A stretch of DNA of 56,310 bases. Origin: Psychroflexus sp. MES1-P1E (GTDB taxonomy: Bacteria; Bacteroidota; Bacteroidia; Flavobacteriales; Flavobacteriaceae). The notes beneath the pieces were generated by a model. That model saw only the letters and a program-made list of their open reading frames with translations, was not told the origin of the DNA and searched no databases. This document shows positions 53,766 to 56,310 of this stretch, piece by piece (within the stretch, counting starts at the first letter, position 1; each line of letters starts with the position of its first letter). Location: NCBI RefSeq assembly GCF_002836055.1, contig NZ_PJBS01000163.1:1-56310 (forward strand), given 5' to 3'. The position numbers and the translations under genes are program-made.

Positions 53766-55172
53766 ATGAGATATACCTACCTATTACTAATATTAAGTTT
53801 TTTGTCATGTACAAATCACACTGAAGATAAGGAAACTTATGTCGGTGGTAGAATTGTTAACCCAAATACTAATTACGTCACTCTAAAACATAATGATGAC
53901 ATTATTGACACCATTGCTTTAGATTCTAACAATAATTTCGGTTTCAGATTTTCTATAGATAAAGAATCTGTTTATACTTTTAAACACCATCCAGAAAGTC
54001 AATCGATGTATCTGAAGCCCGGAGATAGTTCAGTATTAAGGGTGAATACTATGGCCTTCGACGAATCCTTGAGTTTTGATGGAGACTCGTCAGAAGAAAA
54101 TAATTTTTTGATCAATATGTTTCTTCTTAATGAAGAGGATAACGATCTAATTCTTTCCTACTATAGAATATCTCCAGATGCTTTTACCAAAAAAACTGAC
54201 TCTTTGAGAGCATTAAGATTGGCAAAATTCAACACACTAGAGAGTCAATCGAATTTTAGTCCTTATTTTAAGAATATCGCCTTAAGTACTATTAATTATG
54301 AACATTATGATATGCGAGAACGCTACGCATTTCTCATAAGGAAATACATCCCAATAAAATTTAAAGAATTTCCAAAAGATTATTTTAGCTATCGAGAAGA
54401 TGTGAATTTTAATGATTCCGATTTAGTTTCCAACTTTAGTTATATGCGATTTTTGGATAATTATCTTAAAAATTATTCTATTGAAGTTTGTGAACCTTCC
54501 AACAGAGAGTGCTTCGATTTGAATGACCATAAAAACTTGAAGCGACGGTTGAATTTAGTTCACGGGTTATTTCAAAATGACTATTTGAAAACCAACTTTT
54601 TTAATCGACTAATTCGGCGTGAAATTGTTTTTTCTCAAACTAAAGCCCAGCTAGAAGAAACCTTATCCATCATTCAGAAATTTGATCGCCCTACATTAGA
54701 TGAAAAAGAATTACATCAATTAACAGCTATTCAAAGTCAATATCTAATAGGGAGTAGCTTGAAAGAGGCAAGATTTAAATCCACCAGTTCAGACACTTTA
54801 AGTTTTAAATCTCTTGCTCAAGGACAGCCTGTGGTTTTGTATACGTGGTCCGCTTTATCCTTAGAGGCCAAAAAAAGCAATTTGAAAAAAATCGATGAGT
54901 TGAGAGCTAAATATCCTAAAGTTAAGTTTTTAAGTATAAACCTAGATTTTCAAAACGGAGCTCTTTGGCAAAATGCGTTAAAACAACTCGACTTTAAATA
55001 TAGCACCGAATTTCAAATCATCTCTGATGCACCCTTTAGTAAATATTCTTTTTTTAGAAATTATCTCAATAAGGTATATGTTGTTGATCAATCTTTTACA
55101 ATTACAGATAATTCTTTGAACCTGAATGATCCTAAGTTAGAAAGTCATATCCTGAGTTTATTAAATCGTTAA
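53766..55172 (+). CDS. TlpA-like lipoprotein without redox cysteines
   Basis: This roughly 468-residue protein has a lipoprotein signal (MRYTYLLLILSFLSC, Cys15). An N-terminal beta-rich DUF4369-like part follows (YVGGRIVNPNTNYVTL), then a long helical middle and a C-terminal thioredoxin-like domain (about 360-468). The redox motif WCxxC expected after the second strand reads WSALSLEA, so it cannot make a disulfide there. Such proteins are common and uncharacterised in Bacteroidetes. A perfect hairpin (55241-55265) follows about 70 bases after the stop. Confidence 0.8.
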   Translation: MRYTYLLLILSFLSCTNHTEDKETYVGGRIVNPNTNYVTLKHNDDIIDTIALDSNNNFGFRFSIDKESVYTFKHHPESQSMYLKPGDSSVLRVNTMAFDESLSFDGDSSEENNFLINMFLLNEEDNDLILSYYRISPDAFTKKTDSLRALRLAKFNTLESQSNFSPYFKNIALSTINYEHYDMRERYAFLIRKYIPIKFKEFPKDYFSYREDVNFNDSDLVSNFSYMRFLDNYLKNYSIEVCEPSNRECFDLNDHKNLKRRLNLVHGLFQNDYLKTNFFNRLIRREIVFSQTKAQLEETLSIIQKFDRPTLDEKELHQLTAIQSQYLIGSSLKEARFKSTSSDTLSFKSLAQGQPVVLYTWSALSLEAKKSNLKKIDELRAKYPKVKFLSINLDFQNGALWQNALKQLDFKYSTEFQIISDAPFSKYSFFRNYLNKVYVVDQSFTITDNSLNLNDPKLESHILSLLNR

Positions 55173-55240
55173 AATATTGTAAGGTGTTGGTGTCTTGTTA
55201 TTTTCACATCATAAAACAGGGCAATATCATTAAAATAAAC

Positions 55241-55265
55241 CATAATTTAAATGCTTTAAATTATG
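55241..55265. terminator. AT-rich perfect hairpin, possible terminator
   Basis: The arms CATAATTTAAA and TTTAAATTATG are exact complements (11 bp, loop TGC), followed by CCTTTTT. It lies after the TlpA-like gene and just before the broken typA start at 55273. Confidence 0.5.
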
Positions 55266-55272
55266 CCTTTTT

Positions 55273-55982
55273 ATGAACATCAAGAATATTGCTATTATTG
55301 CTCACGACTACCATGGTAAAACAACTTTGGCAGACATAATTAGGCATTACTGTAAATTGTTTTGCAACAACGAATCAACAGGAGATCTTATCTTAGATAA
55401 TAATGATTTGGAGCATTAGGGTGGAATTACTAGTATATCTAAAAATGTCTCTGTCATCTATAAAGACACCAAAATAAATAGTATTGACACTTCCGATCAC
55501 GCTGATTTGGAGGAGAAGTAGAGCGTGTTTTGAATATGGCTGATGGAGTTCTGCTAGTGGTAGATGTCTTTGAAGGTCCTATGTCACAAAATCGTTCCGT
55601 CTTACAAAAAGCTTTAGATCTTAAACCTTGTGTTGTTATCAATAAAGTCGACAAGCTTAATTGTACTCCAGAAGAGGTACACGAAAAGTGTTTGACTTGA
55701 TGTTTGAGCTTGGTGCAGAGGAATGGCAATTGGACTTTCCAGCTGTTTACGGTTCGGTACTTAACAACTGGATGAGTGATAGCCTGAAAGAAAAAACTAT
55801 CTAGCGTTAGATCCTCAGGTGCAGATGACAAAGCAAAAATTGTCCCTGCTAGGAAATTCTCTTTAGAAGAGGCTTTAGAATATATTCAAAAAGACGAATA
55901 TGTGGAGGTAACCCCAAAACATTTGAGAATTAGAAAAATATACCTAAAAGAAATGGACAGAAAAAAACATAAGATTATCTAA
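55273..55982 (+). pseudogene. typA: Broken, internally deleted typA (bipA) remnant
   Basis: TypA/BipA is a ribosome-associated translational GTPase of about 600 residues. Here the first 48 codons read like its start (NIKNIAIIAH, then DYHGKTTL where VDHGKTTL is usual) and hit a TAG at 55417. One-base deletions shift the frame near 55505-55508 and 55683-55687. After the GTPase domain (VINKVDK, then WQLDFPAVYGS) the sequence stops near 55801 and jumps to the extreme C-terminus (KIVPARKFSLEEALEYI, ending KKHKII). About 375 central codons are missing. It cannot make a functional protein; an intact copy presumably exists elsewhere. Confidence 0.92.
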
Positions 55983-56021
55983 ATTCTATTTGGTTTAGAA
56001 TCATGTAAAATAAATAAATCC

Positions 56022-56041
56022 CTGTTTAATTTCTTAAACAG
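56022..56041. terminator. Terminator after the typA remnant
   Basis: CTGTTTAA-TTTC-TTAAACAG forms an 8-bp stem followed by GTTTTT-like sequence. It may be the original typA terminator or serve the convergent carbonic anhydrase gene. Nothing else is seen between 55983 and 56144. Confidence 0.6.
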
Positions 56042-56144
56042 AGTTTTTGGTTTAAAATTAATGTAGATCTAAATGGTATAAGTTTTAAATTTTAAGAGGG
56101 CACTTAAATATTCTACATTATGGATTTTTTGTTTCAATAGGACT

Positions 56145-56310
56145 CTATTCTAACCAAACAACCTTCCCCTTATCCATATCATAAACGGAACCTACAATTT
56201 TTATTTCTCCATTAGCTTCCATTTCTTTTAGAATAGGACTGTTTATTCTAATTTGGTCTATAGTATTTTTTACATTGTTCTCGCAGACCATATGTACAAA
56301 TTCTTCATTT
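56145..56310 (-). CDS. Beta-carbonic anhydrase, C-terminal part (gene runs off the window)
   Basis: Carbonic anhydrase interconverts carbon dioxide and bicarbonate. Only the last 54 codons are in the window. They read VHMVCENNVKNTIDQIR, then INSPILKEMEANGEIKIVGS and VYDMDKGKVVWLE before a TAG at 56145-56147. This matches the C-terminal helix and last strand of beta-class enzymes. The zinc-binding residues would lie upstream, beyond the window's end, so activity cannot be judged. Confidence 0.87.
   Translation of the reverse strand, partial: NEEFVHMVCENNVKNTIDQIRINSPILKEMEANGEIKIVGSVYDMDKGKVVWLE

Noticed and set aside
55454-55831. A 125-residue open frame on the minus strand.
   Set aside because: It is antisense to the broken typA fragment and its translation resembles no family.
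1-56310. tRNA, rRNA, CRISPR arrays, intact insertion sequences, phage or defence genes.
   Set aside because: I looked through the intergenic regions for cloverleaf, direct-repeat or transposase signals and saw none. A tRNAscan or IS search could confirm this.

Overview
The window is chromosomal DNA from a low-GC (roughly one third G+C, by eye) member of the Bacteroidetes, almost certainly a Flavobacteriaceae species. The evidence is lineage-typical protein families (DUF4293, GldF/GldG gliding proteins, DUF4136 and TlpA-like lipoproteins, a cyclophilin-FKBP fusion, a GH3-type enzyme). In addition, sequences matching the Bacteroidetes -7 promoter element TAnnTTTG recur just upstream of gene starts, including some TTG or GTG starts. 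A Psychroflexus- or Gramella-like marine flavobacterium would fit, but the genus is a guess.

Layout. 1-5.3 kb: DUF4293 membrane protein, phosphoesterase, truA and an ABC exporter, facing cdaA (c-di-AMP synthesis) and folP. 5.3-9.1 kb: a 320-base gap with a possible 31-residue membrane peptide, then a minus-strand operon (SAM hydrolase, ABM monooxygenase, gldF, gldG). 9.1-12.1 kb: phoH-purC facing an ECF sigma factor and DUF4174 pair. 12.1-12.8 kb: a gene-poor gap that looks like a decayed gene. 12.8-17.1 kb: small Cys-rich membrane protein, murB, aminotransferase, a double retropepsin-like/PDZ protein, DUF1573 protein. 17.2-24.9 kb: valS, then a minus-strand run rsfS, ftsH, LUD, cdsA, psd, acyl-CoA-binding protein. 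24.9-31.7 kb: birA, rpsU, DUF2797, GH3, a small membrane protein, Smr protein, immunophilin fusion, L-serine dehydratase. 31.9-35.1 kb: dnaK and an Nramp-like transporter lacking the metal motif. 35.2-42.1 kb: a long plus-strand run pyrR, pyrB, STAS-like, rnz, pdxH, sixA-like, ppk1, ppx. 42.3-47.9 kb: DUF4136 lipoprotein, purE, purK, a sensor kinase, obg, adk, hpt. 48.0-55.2 kb: degP-type protease, dapF, GNAT, mltG, ABC-F protein, TlpA-like lipoprotein. 55.2-56.3 kb: a broken typA fragment and the 3' end of a beta-carbonic anhydrase running off the window.

Most of the window is core metabolism: nucleotides (purC, purE, purK, pyrR, pyrB, hpt, adk), cell wall (murB, dapF, mltG), phospholipids (cdsA, psd), translation and ribosome assembly (valS, truA, rpsU, rsfS, obg, ABC-F), proteostasis (dnaK, ftsH, degP, immunophilin) and phosphate polymers (ppk1, ppx). 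I saw no rRNA, tRNA, CRISPR array, intact insertion sequence, phage or defence locus. I found no convincing new multi-gene system. The most interesting signals are small: a perfect palindrome upstream of dnaK, two apparently leaderless genes, a small membrane ORF with a possible antisense promoter, and several proteins that keep a fold but have lost catalytic motifs.
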